A DNA stretch of 64,000 nucleotides, from positions 1,276 to 65,275 of the forward strand of contig DDSV01000027.1 in NCBI GenBank assembly GCA_002344215.1, read 5' to 3'. Shown in pieces: positions 34,340 to 43,259 of the stretch; positions within the stretch are counted from its first letter, which is position 1, and the number at the start of each line of letters is the position of its first letter. This DNA is from Akkermansiaceae bacterium UBA2381 (GTDB lineage: Bacteria; Verrucomicrobiota; Verrucomicrobiia; Verrucomicrobiales; DEV007). The notes beneath the pieces were generated by a model. The model had not been told where the DNA came from, did no database searches, and was given only the letters and a program-made list of their open reading frames with translations. The position numbers and the translations under genes were made by a program.

Positions 34340-34657
34340 CTACTCCCAGATGGTCCCGTCATGGAATTGATCGGGAATATCTCCGAGAAAGCGGGCAAAA
34401 AAGTAATAGGTCGCCCAGCAGATTATGACCGCGAGAAAAAGCTGAACCATTGCACCGGGCAGGAACGATGACCGACCTTTCTCTTCCCTCGTCCTCGCGG
34501 CCGAGGCTGAGGCAAGACATGACGCACAAATTAGTTTTCCCGAGTGTTCGGTAATACACTCGCCACAGTAAAATTCACGACAGGAAAGACACCGTGCCGT
34601 GGCGACACGTTCTTCGTGAACAAAGCAATGGGCTCTCGCCAGGCCACTACTACTCAT
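34340..34657 (-). CDS. B-box-like zinc finger with C-terminal TM helix
   Basis: From the ATG at 34657 the product has 105 residues; its start overlaps the end of the upstream gene by eight bases. The first 60 residues carry Cys and His in B-box-like order: CFVH, CLSC, CGEC, a His, then CASC. This binds two zinc ions by analogy. A TM helix follows (MVQLFLAVIICWATYYFFARF). Eukaryote-style B-boxes occur in bacteria near rhomboid-like proteases and other membrane proteins. Function here is unknown; tight spacing ties it to the DUF4129/DUF4350 operon. Confidence 0.75.
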   Translation of the reverse strand: MSSSGLARAHCFVHEERVATARCLSCREFYCGECITEHSGKLICASCLASASAARTREEKGRSSFLPGAMVQLFLAVIICWATYYFFARFLGDIPDQFHDGTIWE

Positions 34658-35711
34658 TCGTCTCCCCTTTCTCTGAACCGCCAACAGTGCGACTGATCGA
34701 CCCGGCCAACCGAATCTGCCGCTTCCATTTGGTCGATTCCAGGAGGCCGCCGAGACCGGTCAGAAAAAACCCGAGAAACAACCCGGCAAAGAGACCGTAT
34801 GCCCATACCCCTCCGGAGGAGGCAATTCCGGTGAACGCCTCAAGAGGGCCGGTGATACCCACCGTATAGGCGGGCTCCCTCGTCGCGGCGAAGAGAAAAT
34901 AGAGAGCCCCTCCCCCCACCACGAGAAAGTGGAGTCCAAGCAGTAGCCAGAGGAACATTCTGATCCGGTCCGGCGTCGGCTTCCGGATGACTGAAACGAG
35001 TGTGAGGGTCAGGAAGATACTCGCCGCAATCAGCAGGAGCATCACCGCCCCGGTCAAAACCAGGCTTTCCAGATGAAGCCCGGCCAGCGCGACCAAGCCG
35101 AGAACGAGAAAGAGCGAGAAGGAGGGAATAACCGTCGGAGAAACGACATACGATTCCCCACCCCGGGTTCCTGAGGCCCGGATTTCGCCCCCCTTGGCGT
35201 CAACGCTCTCCGGGGCACTATCCCGGCCGGATTGACTTTCCCGTACCAGACCTTCAACCCGCCCGATCACTTCAATCGCCCGATGATGACGGTTCAGCGG
35301 CCTTATTCTCTCCCGCGTCAGAGCCGTTTGAATGTCGCACACGCAGGTCGGACCAAGGATGAGATGCCTCAATAGCAGGGCGAGGCAAACGAGGGCTGCG
35401 AAGATGAAAATCGAGAGCCAGATAGCGGTGCCAGTGGAAAGACTGTCTGAAAGGGCCAGAATCAGAGCAATCACCGTAGTGCAAACGAGAAGGGCAAAGA
35501 GGAAGAGCAGGCCTTTTCCGAGGCGCGAAGTTCCTGCGACTGAGAACGATTGGATATCAGAAAAGCGAAATCGCTTGTACTCCTCCAGAAAAGGCATCAG
35601 GAATCCGGTGCCTTTGACGTAGATCAAATGATCCTTCCCCAGCCAGAGGCTGGACATTCCAAACGGTCCCCGGGCCAACCGCTGATAGTTTTCGGGAAAC
35701 GATTTCAACAT
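34650..35711 (-). CDS. Polytopic membrane protein of unknown function, first gene of the DUF4129/DUF4350 operon
   Basis: This 353-residue protein has a soluble N-terminal part of about 65 residues with a short beta-rich segment (HLIYVKGTGFLMPFLEEYKRFRFSDIQSF), then TM helices near 70-90, 97-117, 200-220, 222-245, 260-280 and 305-325. The loop between the second and third TM is Ser/Gly-rich. The short beta segment resembles a PH-like membrane-associated domain, but I cannot name it. I do not recognise a family. Together with the following genes it forms an overlapping, clearly co-transcribed block. Confidence 0.65.
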   Translation of the reverse strand: MLKSFPENYQRLARGPFGMSSLWLGKDHLIYVKGTGFLMPFLEEYKRFRFSDIQSFSVAGTSRLGKGLLFLFALLVCTTVIALILALSDSLSTGTAIWLSIFIFAALVCLALLLRHLILGPTCVCDIQTALTRERIRPLNRHHRAIEVIGRVEGLVRESQSGRDSAPESVDAKGGEIRASGTRGGESYVVSPTVIPSFSLFLVLGLVALAGLHLESLVLTGAVMLLLIAASIFLTLTLVSVIRKPTPDRIRMFLWLLLGLHFLVVGGGALYFLFAATREPAYTVGITGPLEAFTGIASSGGVWAYGLFAGLFLGFFLTGLGGLLESTKWKRQIRLAGSISRTVGGSEKGETNE

Positions 35712-35770
35712 CCCTGGTAGTGAACACTCGAGGATGCTGCCCGGTCAAGCACACATCCGCCTGGAACGAT

Positions 35771-36559
35771 CTATCCTTCCCTTCCCGCCTCTTGAATGAC
35801 CGAATAGGAATTCATGAGGGTGCGCATATCTCTGATCGATCGGGCAAGACCGACAAAGACCGCGCGGGCAACGAGATGGTGTCCGACATTCAACTCCGCA
35901 AGATGGGGCACCCCCATCAGTTTAGGAAGATTGATCAGTGTGATTCCGTGGCCCGCATTGACCTGCAAGCCCTCCCGGTGTCCGAGGACAGCAGCTTCGT
36001 AGAGTTGCTGAAACTCCGCCTCCCCGCCTTCCGGTGCGGCATTGGCAAAAGCACCGGTGTGAAGTTCGATCATATCCGCGCCAAGACGGGCCGAAGCCTC
36101 GATCTGCTTCAGTTCCGGATCCACAAAGAGACTGACTTTGATACCCGCCTCCTGCAGGGTCTTTACGGTTCGCTCCAGCGAAGTGTCGGCGTTGGCGACA
36201 TTGAGCCCTCCCTCGGTCGTGATCTCCTTTCGATTTTCAGGAACGAGGCAGACAAAATCCGGTTTCACCTTGAGAGCAATATCCAGGATCTCCCGGGTGT
36301 TTCCCATTTCCAGATTCAGTTTGGTGTGGATGCCGTTTCGCAGTTCGAAAACGTCTTTATCCTGAATGTGGCGCCGATCCGCACGCAAGTGGACCGTGAT
36401 CGAATCCGCACCCGCCGCCTCGACCTCGTGAGCGGCGGCAAGCAGAGAAGGTTCCGCATTGTGCGCCTCCAGCATGGTCGCATAACGGGCCTGGCGCAAG
36501 GTCGCCACGTGATCAATATTCACGCCCAGTTTGATGGCGGATTGGGACAGTTCACTCAT
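35771..36559 (-). CDS. pdxJ: Pyridoxine 5'-phosphate synthase
   Basis: This 262-residue protein carries PdxJ signatures: GVNIDHVATLRQAR at the start, ITVHLRADRRHIQ, and VNAGHGITL near residue 205. It is a TIM barrel that condenses 1-deoxy-D-xylulose 5-phosphate with 3-amino-2-oxopropyl phosphate to pyridoxine 5-phosphate, the last step of DXP-dependent vitamin B6 synthesis. Length is normal or slightly long. No other pdx gene is present in the window. Confidence 0.95.
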   Translation of the reverse strand: MSELSQSAIKLGVNIDHVATLRQARYATMLEAHNAEPSLLAAAHEVEAAGADSITVHLRADRRHIQDKDVFELRNGIHTKLNLEMGNTREILDIALKVKPDFVCLVPENRKEITTEGGLNVANADTSLERTVKTLQEAGIKVSLFVDPELKQIEASARLGADMIELHTGAFANAAPEGGEAEFQQLYEAAVLGHREGLQVNAGHGITLINLPKLMGVPHLAELNVGHHLVARAVFVGLARSIRDMRTLMNSYSVIQEAGREG

Positions 36560-36616
36560 GTCCCTGACTGTAATACGATTTCAACTGACGGGGGCCCTAA
36601 AAACCCGTTTCGACAC

Positions 36617-36650
36617 AAAAAAAGGCGGCCATCACAAGGAAGACCGCCCC
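36617..36650 (-). terminator. Rho-independent terminator
   Basis: Read on the minus strand, a seven-base stem (36648-36642 with 36630-36624, one wobble) is followed by seven T. It lies 28 bp after the stop of the L,D-transpeptidase gene, and separates it from pdxJ. Confidence 0.8.
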
Positions 36651-36677
36651 ACGGCGAGTGCCACCGGCCTGATCAGC

Positions 36678-37712
36678 CTATTGAATGATCGTCACCTCGG
36701 TGCCCAGTCCCACTTTTGCAAAAATCAGCGGTTGGATCGCGCTTGGCACACGGATGCATCCGTGGCTCGCCGGATGATCGGGAACATACCCGATGTGCAT
36801 CCCGATTCCTCCGTTGATCCTCATCCAATAGGGCATTTCCGCCCCCACGAACTGCACTCCACCGGCTGGACGTGAGTCGGCACTCCCACTGCTCGGAACC
36901 GTCACACCGTCGGCGTTTACCCAGTGTCCATACAAGGTCGACTGCTTGGTGGGGAGCTTCTCGCTGATTTTGAAGGTACCGGGTGAGGTTGAATGGCCCG
37001 ATTTCCCCGTCGAAACCTGAGTTTCAATGACAAGAACCTTTTCGGCTCCCTCCAGCTTGTAGATGCGGGCCCGTTGCTCGCTCAAACTGATTTCAATCTT
37101 CGCATTGGCCGGCTCCAGGGTCCCCAGAACCCGCTGATTCACAAACACGTCATGGCCTTCGCTCTTATATTTGGCGGGCGTTCCAATCGCCAGACGCGAG
37201 AAAAAACCTCCTCCACCCCCGGAGGCCAGTTCCTCAAGTTCACGAGCGGCCCGAGCTTCCTCGGCCTTTTTGCGAGCTTCCGCTTTGGCGAGTTTTGCGT
37301 CTTCACGCGCCTTTGCCTTGGCAGCGGTTTCTTTATCCTTCGCCAATTTTTCTTCGGCCATGGTCCTGGCCTTTTCCACGTCCTCTTTTGCCTTATGGGC
37401 CGCTTCGGACTTCTCGACCGCAGCAAGTTTGCGTTTCGCCTCTTCCAACTCCTTGTTCTTCAGGGCAACCTTCTTCGCTTCCGCGGCTGCCGCCTTCGAT
37501 TCCTCGGCCTTTTTGGCTTCGCGATCCGCTTTGGCCTTGTCCGCGGCGGAAAACTTCGTCGAGTCAGTCTTCACCTCGGTCTTTTTCGACTTAGATCCAT
37601 TGCCCATCGCGGAAGGGCTGGTAAGCAAGCCAGCATCTTCGACGACCGAGCAGGAAGTTACCGGCAAAACGGCAAGTGCGAGAATGAGAAGATAGAAGGA
37701 TCGAGGAGCCAT
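36678..37712 (-). CDS. L,D-transpeptidase lipoprotein with Ala/Lys/Glu-rich coiled coil
   Basis: The ATG at 37712 gives a lipoprotein signal with lipobox VTSC and 344 residues. Residues about 45-165 are a highly charged Ala/Lys/Glu helix, probably a coiled-coil spacer in the periplasm. The C-terminal YkuD domain has the catalytic motif SHGCIR (Cys319), with the upstream histidine in MHIGYVPDH. L,D-transpeptidases make 3-3 cross-links or anchor proteins to peptidoglycan. The spacer and lipid anchor could let the enzyme reach the wall from the membrane, which is inference. Confidence 0.9.
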   Translation of the reverse strand: MAPRSFYLLILALAVLPVTSCSVVEDAGLLTSPSAMGNGSKSKKTEVKTDSTKFSAADKAKADREAKKAEESKAAAAEAKKVALKNKELEEAKRKLAAVEKSEAAHKAKEDVEKARTMAEEKLAKDKETAAKAKAREDAKLAKAEARKKAEEARAARELEELASGGGGGFFSRLAIGTPAKYKSEGHDVFVNQRVLGTLEPANAKIEISLSEQRARIYKLEGAEKVLVIETQVSTGKSGHSTSPGTFKISEKLPTKQSTLYGHWVNADGVTVPSSGSADSRPAGGVQFVGAEMPYWMRINGGIGMHIGYVPDHPASHGCIRVPSAIQPLIFAKVGLGTEVTIIQ

Positions 37713-37881
37713 AAAAATGAGAGTCAACGCGGCCTTAGAGGTTGCGTTGAATGAGGCACCCGTCAATCTGATTATGAAAAATTTCTCTAATTTTTACGAC
37801 ACAGAGCCGTGCAGAGAGGTTTTGCTTAATGGCAGGACCGCTTGGGAATGAACCGAATAGCTCCCTGGCGATGCCCGCCGG

Positions 37882-39840
37882 TCAGAGAGACTCGTCCGGA
37901 CCCGAACCGCTACCTTCGATCCCGGCAGATTCGCCAACACCGGCAGCACCCTCTTCTTCAGGTAGAATCTGGTCAATGAGCCGTTTGATTCCCTCCTCGG
38001 CGAACTCGCTTTGAGGATAAAGCTGTCTCGCCGAAAGAAACCACGCCAGACCGGATCCAAACTGCTTCCGGTTCTCCTGATTTTCAGCATTCTTAAGCGC
38101 TTTGACGAAAGGAGCCACATCGGTAGCCAAATCGGAACGTTTTGCACTCAGCGTGACATCGTCGGGAAAGCGCTCAAAGGTCTTCTCCACAATCTCCCAG
38201 GCCGCGAAGTTGTTGCCCGCCTTGGCCAGCGTATCCGCCTGCTTCATGACGGTCTCGATCTCCTGAATGTTCCCGATAATCTGTTCGAGAGCCTTGAGGC
38301 GTTCCGGGTCATCCGCGGTCGCCGCCATGAAGCGCGCCTTGTCGGTGAAAATCTGACGATAACTCTGAGTCGTCAGGAGACGGTCGAATTCCAGCTTGGC
38401 CTGCTGCTGGATATCGGCGGAATCGGCGATCAGATTAAACTGCTCCTTCAGCATCGGATTGGTCGGCCAGATCTGGGCGGCTTCGAGAATGTTCTTTTCG
38501 TAAAGATCGTTATCCCCCTGCAGCGCGGCATTCTTGGCCGTGCGGATCCGCATGTTGCTGCTCAATTTCGCGGTCTCGATCGCCGCCGTCGGCTTGGAAG
38601 GATCAAAGTCGGCCGCCTGGCCTTTCATTGAGGTCACCAGAGTTTCGGCCAATGCATAGTCCTTTACCTCGATCGCACTGATCAATTGGAAGGAATTCTG
38701 AGCATAGGTCAGGATCTTCCGCTTGCGCTCCACCGGCACGCTTTGCGCAGCGGGGAGGTGCTCACCAATCGTGAAAGCCTGCTGGAGTTGACGGGTGGCC
38801 CCGTCGATTTCACCGCGGTCCAGCAAAGAATTAAAGGCCTCGACCGCCTGATCAACATCACGGATCGCCTCGTTCGCCGCAGCGTCGAGGGTGGTGATCG
38901 TCGGGCTGAAGCCGAGCGTTTTGGAAAAGGACTGCTCCACCTCGGAGCCCTCTTCGAACTGAAGAGTTGAATCCCCGTCCTTGAAGATCTCCGTATAAAG
39001 CCGTGCACCCATGATGACATGCTCGAAACGGCGCTGCAGGAAGAACTGCACAAGCAACCCTTGAAACTGGAGCTTCGCCTCGACCCCCGACAGCTCCGCC
39101 TTCGCCTTGTTGGCAACCCGTTCCGCCTCAACCTCGGCGATACGCTGAATGTAACGTTGAATGTGTCCGGCATTGGACGGGTTCTCAACGGGTGCCGGGG
39201 CCGCTTCAGGATCATCCGACAGTTTCCGCTCAGCCCGGATCCCGGAGGGTTTGGTCCATGCGTCAAAATTCCAATCAAGTTTGTGGCGCTCTTTATCCAG
39301 CTCCTTATTTAACTCCTGCAACTGCCCGCTGCTTTTTTGAGCGAGAAAAACACGGTAGACCGTATTCGCCAGCGACTCACTCATCCGGCCATCCTGAGGG
39401 AACTGGGCGGCCCTCTGTAACTGGGCGACCGCTTTGGGGAACTTTGTCTTGTCCCGATTGTGCGGGGAGAGGGTGTCGAGAATGCCCCTTACCGCCTCGC
39501 GATAGGCGAGATCCTGAGCGGAACTTGCCGGCTCCGTATTCAAATATTTTTCGAAGCGGGCCCGCACGAGCCGGTTGTCGGCCACATTGAAACTCTTGCC
39601 GTCGAAGGTAAAGACGTCCGTCGTCGGATCAAAGAAGGGTACGTCATTTCCGACCACCTGCTGGTTCCCCTGTTGCTGCCCGCCCTGATTGACGATCGTC
39701 GTGTTGTTGGACTGGGGTGCAGCTCCGCCGCCACCGCCCGCCGGTGCCGACGAGGTCGGTGGCGTGTAGACTTGAGCGAAACTGAGAGTCGCGGTCAGAA
39801 AACCGAAGACAAGGCTGTGGATGAACCAATGGGCTTTCAT
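37882..39840 (-). CDS. Large secreted helical-repeat protein, unknown function
   Basis: This 652-residue protein starts with a Sec signal (FIHSLVFGFLTATLSFA) and a low-complexity Gly/Asn/Gln segment (PAGGGGGAAPQSNN). The rest is almost entirely helical with TPR-like spacing, clearest at the C-terminus (AGNNFAAWEIVEKTFERFPDDVTL, then FLSARQLYPQSEF). No enzyme motif is seen. It lies 23 bp after the OB-fold-like gene on the same strand, so the two are probably one operon. It could be a scaffold of an envelope complex. Confidence 0.65.
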   Translation of the reverse strand: MKAHWFIHSLVFGFLTATLSFAQVYTPPTSSAPAGGGGGAAPQSNNTTIVNQGGQQQGNQQVVGNDVPFFDPTTDVFTFDGKSFNVADNRLVRARFEKYLNTEPASSAQDLAYREAVRGILDTLSPHNRDKTKFPKAVAQLQRAAQFPQDGRMSESLANTVYRVFLAQKSSGQLQELNKELDKERHKLDWNFDAWTKPSGIRAERKLSDDPEAAPAPVENPSNAGHIQRYIQRIAEVEAERVANKAKAELSGVEAKLQFQGLLVQFFLQRRFEHVIMGARLYTEIFKDGDSTLQFEEGSEVEQSFSKTLGFSPTITTLDAAANEAIRDVDQAVEAFNSLLDRGEIDGATRQLQQAFTIGEHLPAAQSVPVERKRKILTYAQNSFQLISAIEVKDYALAETLVTSMKGQAADFDPSKPTAAIETAKLSSNMRIRTAKNAALQGDNDLYEKNILEAAQIWPTNPMLKEQFNLIADSADIQQQAKLEFDRLLTTQSYRQIFTDKARFMAATADDPERLKALEQIIGNIQEIETVMKQADTLAKAGNNFAAWEIVEKTFERFPDDVTLSAKRSDLATDVAPFVKALKNAENQENRKQFGSGLAWFLSARQLYPQSEFAEEGIKRLIDQILPEEEGAAGVGESAGIEGSGSGPDESL

Positions 39841-39863
39841 GGATCTGAAACGAAAACGGGGAG

Positions 39864-40310
39864 TTATTCTGAAATGGATTCGGTCACAAGAGTTCCGTCG
39901 CGGTCGACCCTGACGATCATCGTCAGTTCGGAGCCTCGCTCGATATTGATGTTGCTGAAATCTTCCGGCACGAGAACGGGAACCGGCATTTTCCCGGAAT
40001 CATCGCTCGCTTCAAAACTGATGAGACGACCCCGGTCCGGAGTCCAGCGCAGGGTCTCCTCGACCCGTCCTTCGACTCGATAGACGTTGCCCCGGAGACT
40101 GTTTCCATTGTTCCGGTAGGTCTCAAGGCTGAGTGCTGCGGCATTCCCTACGGCCCGCTTTGAGGAGCCTTTTTCGCTCCCTCCCCCGCCGAGAAGTCCT
40201 CCCGCAATGAGTTTGAAAAGCAACGCGGCGATCACCACGAAGCCGATGATGGCGGCGGCGATTCCCGCAATTTGCCCGATATTTATCCCAGAACTAGCTC
40301 GTCTCGCCAT
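39864..40310 (-). CDS. Membrane-anchored OB-fold-like protein
   Basis: I use the ATG at 40310 (148 residues); an ATG at 40325 adds five residues. One TM lies near residues 14-38 (IAGIAAAIIGFVVIAALLFKL), then a Gly/Ser linker. The rest is a small beta domain (NSLRGNVYRVEGRVEETLRW, GRLISFEASD, IERGSELTMIVRV) whose order suggests an OB-fold. No nucleic-acid function is implied, since it probably faces the periplasm. It is the first gene of a pair with the helical-repeat protein. Confidence 0.62.
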   Translation of the reverse strand: MARRASSGINIGQIAGIAAAIIGFVVIAALLFKLIAGGLLGGGGSEKGSSKRAVGNAAALSLETYRNNGNSLRGNVYRVEGRVEETLRWTPDRGRLISFEASDDSGKMPVPVLVPEDFSNINIERGSELTMIVRVDRDGTLVTESISE

Positions 40311-40441
40311 GATTAGAATTTCCAAAAATCTCTCTACCCGCAGAGATTAACACAAGCGCGAATCAAGCGGAAAGGAAAATGATGGCCATGAGCCCCTTTC
40401 TCCAAGGCACGGAAGTTTGAATTCAGCAGTTCTTTGGGTAG

Positions 40442-40462
40442 CCCCGACCGGCCCGGTCGGGG
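40442..40462. terminator. GC-rich hairpin downstream of fumC
   Basis: A perfect ten-base stem (40442-40451 with 40453-40462) has a one-base centre, so the real loop will be wider. It lies 41 bp beyond the fumC stop, on the expected side for a terminator, but has no T run on either strand. Confidence 0.45.
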
Positions 40463-40502
40463 AGGCAATGTAGGGGGACCATCGCTCGATCCGGAAGGCC
40501 GG

Positions 40503-41891
40503 CTAGACCATCCCCTCCGGATCGAGCGCGGACCTCAATTCATCGGGCGGAAGCACGGAGTGTTCTTCGCAGACCTGACGGATCGTCTTCCCCCCGGCCA
40601 TGGCCTTTTTAGCCATTTCGGCGGCTTTTTCGTATCCGATTTGCGGGGCCAGCTTCGTCACCATTGCCAGAGACCACTCGATCAACTCCCCGCACCGGCC
40701 TTCGTTGGCAATGATTCCCTCGACACAGTTTTCGCGAAAGAGATCCGCAACCCGGCCCAGCATGCGGATCGAGCGGAGAACGTTCTGTGCCATCACCGGC
40801 ATCATCACATTGAGCTCAAAAGTTCCACCCGCTCCCGCCCAGGTCACCGTCGCGTCATTGCCGATCACCTGAGCGCACACCTGCATGACAGCTTCGGACA
40901 TCACCGGATTGACCTTCCCCGGCATGATGGACGATCCCGGCTGGGTGGCCGGTAGGGAGATCTCGCCAATACCGCAGCGCGGCCCCGAATTGAGCCAGCG
41001 GATATCGTTGGCGATTTTGAAAAGCGAAACCGCAATCGTCTTGAGCTGTCCACTGACTTCGACGAGTGCATCACGCGCTCCCTGCGCCTCAAAGTGATTC
41101 TCCGCCTCGACAAATGGAATCCCGGTTTTCTCTTCAAAAAAAGCAATCGCACTTTTCGTGAATCCCTCCGGGCAGTTTAGTCCCGTTCCGACGGCGGTGC
41201 CTCCGAGCGGAAGTTCGTGGAGTGCCTTAAGCGCCTTGTTGGCCCGCACCACCGCGAGATCCACCTGCCTGGCATAGCCCCCGAACTCCTGTCCCAGTCT
41301 CACCGGAGTGGCATCCATGAGATGGGTGCGACCGATCTTGAGGATAGGATGAAAAGCCTCCGCCTTCGCGCTAAGACTGTCGCGCAAGGCATCGAGGGCG
41401 GGAATCAACAGGGACTTCAACATCAGACCTGCCGCCAGATGCACTGCCGTTGGAAAGGTATCATTCGATGACTGACTTTGATTGACATGATCATTCGGAT
41501 GGACGGGACGTTTTGAACCCGGGGCTTCTCCCGCAAGAATCGAGCAGCGATTCGCAATGACTTCGTTGACGTTCATGTTAGTGCTTGTCCCCGAACCCGT
41601 CTGGAAGACATCAACCACGAAGTGCTCGTCATGGCTGCCGGCATGGACTTCCGCGGCAGCCGTTTCGATCAGTGCAGCGAGCTCACCCGGAAGAAGACCC
41701 AGCTCCCTGTTTGCTCTCGCCGCCGCCCATTTTACCAGCCCGTAGGCGTGAATGACCGCGGGATCGACAGGCTCGCCCGAAATGGGAAAATTCAACACCG
41801 CCCGCTGCGTGCTCGCCCCCCACAGGGCGTTTTCGGGGATCTCCATCTCCCCCATCGTGTCGCGTTCGAGTCGTTTCCCGGTTGTGCTCAT
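40503..41891 (-). CDS. fumC: Class II fumarate hydratase
   Basis: This 462-residue protein is a full-length fumarase C. It has WGASTQRAVLNFPISG near the N-terminus, the substrate motif QSSNDTFPTA, and the superfamily signature GSSIMPGKVNP near residue 320. It interconverts fumarate and malate in the citric acid cycle without an iron-sulfur cluster. The pattern in the N-terminal part separates it from aspartase and argininosuccinate lyase. Neighbours are not metabolic and give no operon information. Confidence 0.94.
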   Translation of the reverse strand: MSTTGKRLERDTMGEMEIPENALWGASTQRAVLNFPISGEPVDPAVIHAYGLVKWAAARANRELGLLPGELAALIETAAAEVHAGSHDEHFVVDVFQTGSGTSTNMNVNEVIANRCSILAGEAPGSKRPVHPNDHVNQSQSSNDTFPTAVHLAAGLMLKSLLIPALDALRDSLSAKAEAFHPILKIGRTHLMDATPVRLGQEFGGYARQVDLAVVRANKALKALHELPLGGTAVGTGLNCPEGFTKSAIAFFEEKTGIPFVEAENHFEAQGARDALVEVSGQLKTIAVSLFKIANDIRWLNSGPRCGIGEISLPATQPGSSIMPGKVNPVMSEAVMQVCAQVIGNDATVTWAGAGGTFELNVMMPVMAQNVLRSIRMLGRVADLFRENCVEGIIANEGRCGELIEWSLAMVTKLAPQIGYEKAAEMAKKAMAGGKTIRQVCEEHSVLPPDELRSALDPEGMV

Positions 41892-42055
41892 GAGCGCATC
41901 CTACGATTTTCCCGGAGCGGATCAAAGCCAAGTCTGACGAGACGATCACTTAACAGGGTCATTTCTTCATCCTAACCCTGTCAGGATAACAGAATCCCGA
42001 AGTAGGACTCGATTGCGGACTATCCATTCCTCTCCTGTGTTTTCATGATCATCGA

Positions 42056-43201
42056 ATGACCACTCCTCTCTCCCGCCGTCGCTTTACCGGACTTTCCCTC
42101 GCCGCTTCGGCTTCTGCCATCATCCCCGGTGGCGCCCTCGCGTCCTCCCCGGAAGTGGAGATCCTCGATACGAAGATTGTCTCACCTCAGGCAAACTATT
42201 ACCACGGCTGGCCCACCTTGACCCGAACAGAAAAAGGCGAGCTGATCGCGGTCTGGTCGGGACGGCGCGAGGCTCACGTCTGCCCCTTCGGCACCGTCGA
42301 AATGATGTCGTCCCGGGACGGAGGAGAAACCTGGACCTTTCCTCGCACGGTTCACGACGGCCCGATCGATGACAGGGACGCGGGGGTCCTTCAAACCGCA
42401 AACGGAACTCTCATTGTCACGACCTTCACCTCACTCGCCTATGGTCCCCAGATTGCCGAGGGCGGGAGCAAGGCAAACGACGCGGCCTGGAAGTCGGCGC
42501 ACAATCGTATCGTCGATGAAGAAACGCGGGAGGGCGAACTCGGGACCTGGTGCTTCCGTTCCAACGATGGAGGCCTCTCCTTTTCGGGACGTATCGACAC
42601 GATCGTTAACAGTCCCCATGGCCCCTGCCAGTTGGCCGATGGTCGCATTCTTTACGTCGGCAAGGAACTCTGGACGGATGAGAAACGCATCGGAGCCTCG
42701 GTCTCCTCAGACGACGGCGAAACGTGGGAATGGCTCGCTGACATCCCGACGCGCCCCGGGGATAAAGCCCGGGAGTATCACGAGCTTCACGCCGTGCAAT
42801 GCAAGAGTGGAAAAATCATCGCGCAGATTCGCAATCATAACGAGACCAATAAAGGGGAGACCCTCCAGACCGAATCTAATGACGGAGGTAAAACCTGGTC
42901 AATGCCCCATTCCATCGGGGTCTGGGGCCTGCCCTCGCACTTGCTCCGACTGAAGGACGGCAGGCTCCTCATGACCTACGGACATCGTCGCAAACCCTTC
43001 GGCAATCAGGCCCGGTTCAGTGCGGATGAGGGCGCAACCTGGTCAGAACCGGCCATCGTCTCAGGGGACGGGATAGGAGGTGACCTGGGATATCCGTCGA
43101 CCGTGGAAATGGACGATGGCAGTTTTGTCAGTCTCTGGTACGAAAAACTCGCCGACTCTCCTATGGCCCAGTTGCGTCAGGCGAGGTGGAAGGTGAAATA
43201 G
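42056..43201 (+). CDS. Tat-exported sialidase-like BNR-repeat protein
   Basis: This 381-residue protein has a Tat signal (RRRFTG, then an Ala-rich H-region). Five Asp-box motifs of the sialidase beta-propeller are visible: SSRDGGETW, SNDGGLSF, SSDDGETW, SNDGGKTW and SADEGATW. The propeller fold is thus clear. The sialidase catalytic set (Arg triad, Tyr, Glu) cannot be verified, so it could be a sialidase or another exo-glycosidase or binding protein. Planctomycetes and Verrucomicrobiota carry many such proteins. An 8-bp tandem repeat follows its stop directly. Confidence 0.82.
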   Translation: MTTPLSRRRFTGLSLAASASAIIPGGALASSPEVEILDTKIVSPQANYYHGWPTLTRTEKGELIAVWSGRREAHVCPFGTVEMMSSRDGGETWTFPRTVHDGPIDDRDAGVLQTANGTLIVTTFTSLAYGPQIAEGGSKANDAAWKSAHNRIVDEETREGELGTWCFRSNDGGLSFSGRIDTIVNSPHGPCQLADGRILYVGKELWTDEKRIGASVSSDDGETWEWLADIPTRPGDKAREYHELHAVQCKSGKIIAQIRNHNETNKGETLQTESNDGGKTWSMPHSIGVWGLPSHLLRLKDGRLLMTYGHRRKPFGNQARFSADEGATWSEPAIVSGDGIGGDLGYPSTVEMDDGSFVSLWYEKLADSPMAQLRQARWKVK

Positions 43202-43241
43202 GAAAATCTGAAAATCTGAAAATCTGAAAATCTGAAATTTA
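43202..43241. repeat. Tandem 8-bp repeat
   Basis: Four exact copies of gaaaatct (43202-43233) followed by a decayed copy lie between the convergent sialidase-like and pectate lyase genes. Copy number may vary between strains. Confidence 0.9.
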
Positions 43242-43259
43242 GAAACGCTTAAGGGCAGC

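Noticed and set aside
35720..36688. Long open frame of 322 codons on the plus strand
   Set aside because: It is antisense to pdxJ, whose signatures are unambiguous.
43202..43241. CRISPR array
   Set aside because: The unit is 8 bp with no spacers; no repeat-spacer structure was seen anywhere in the window.
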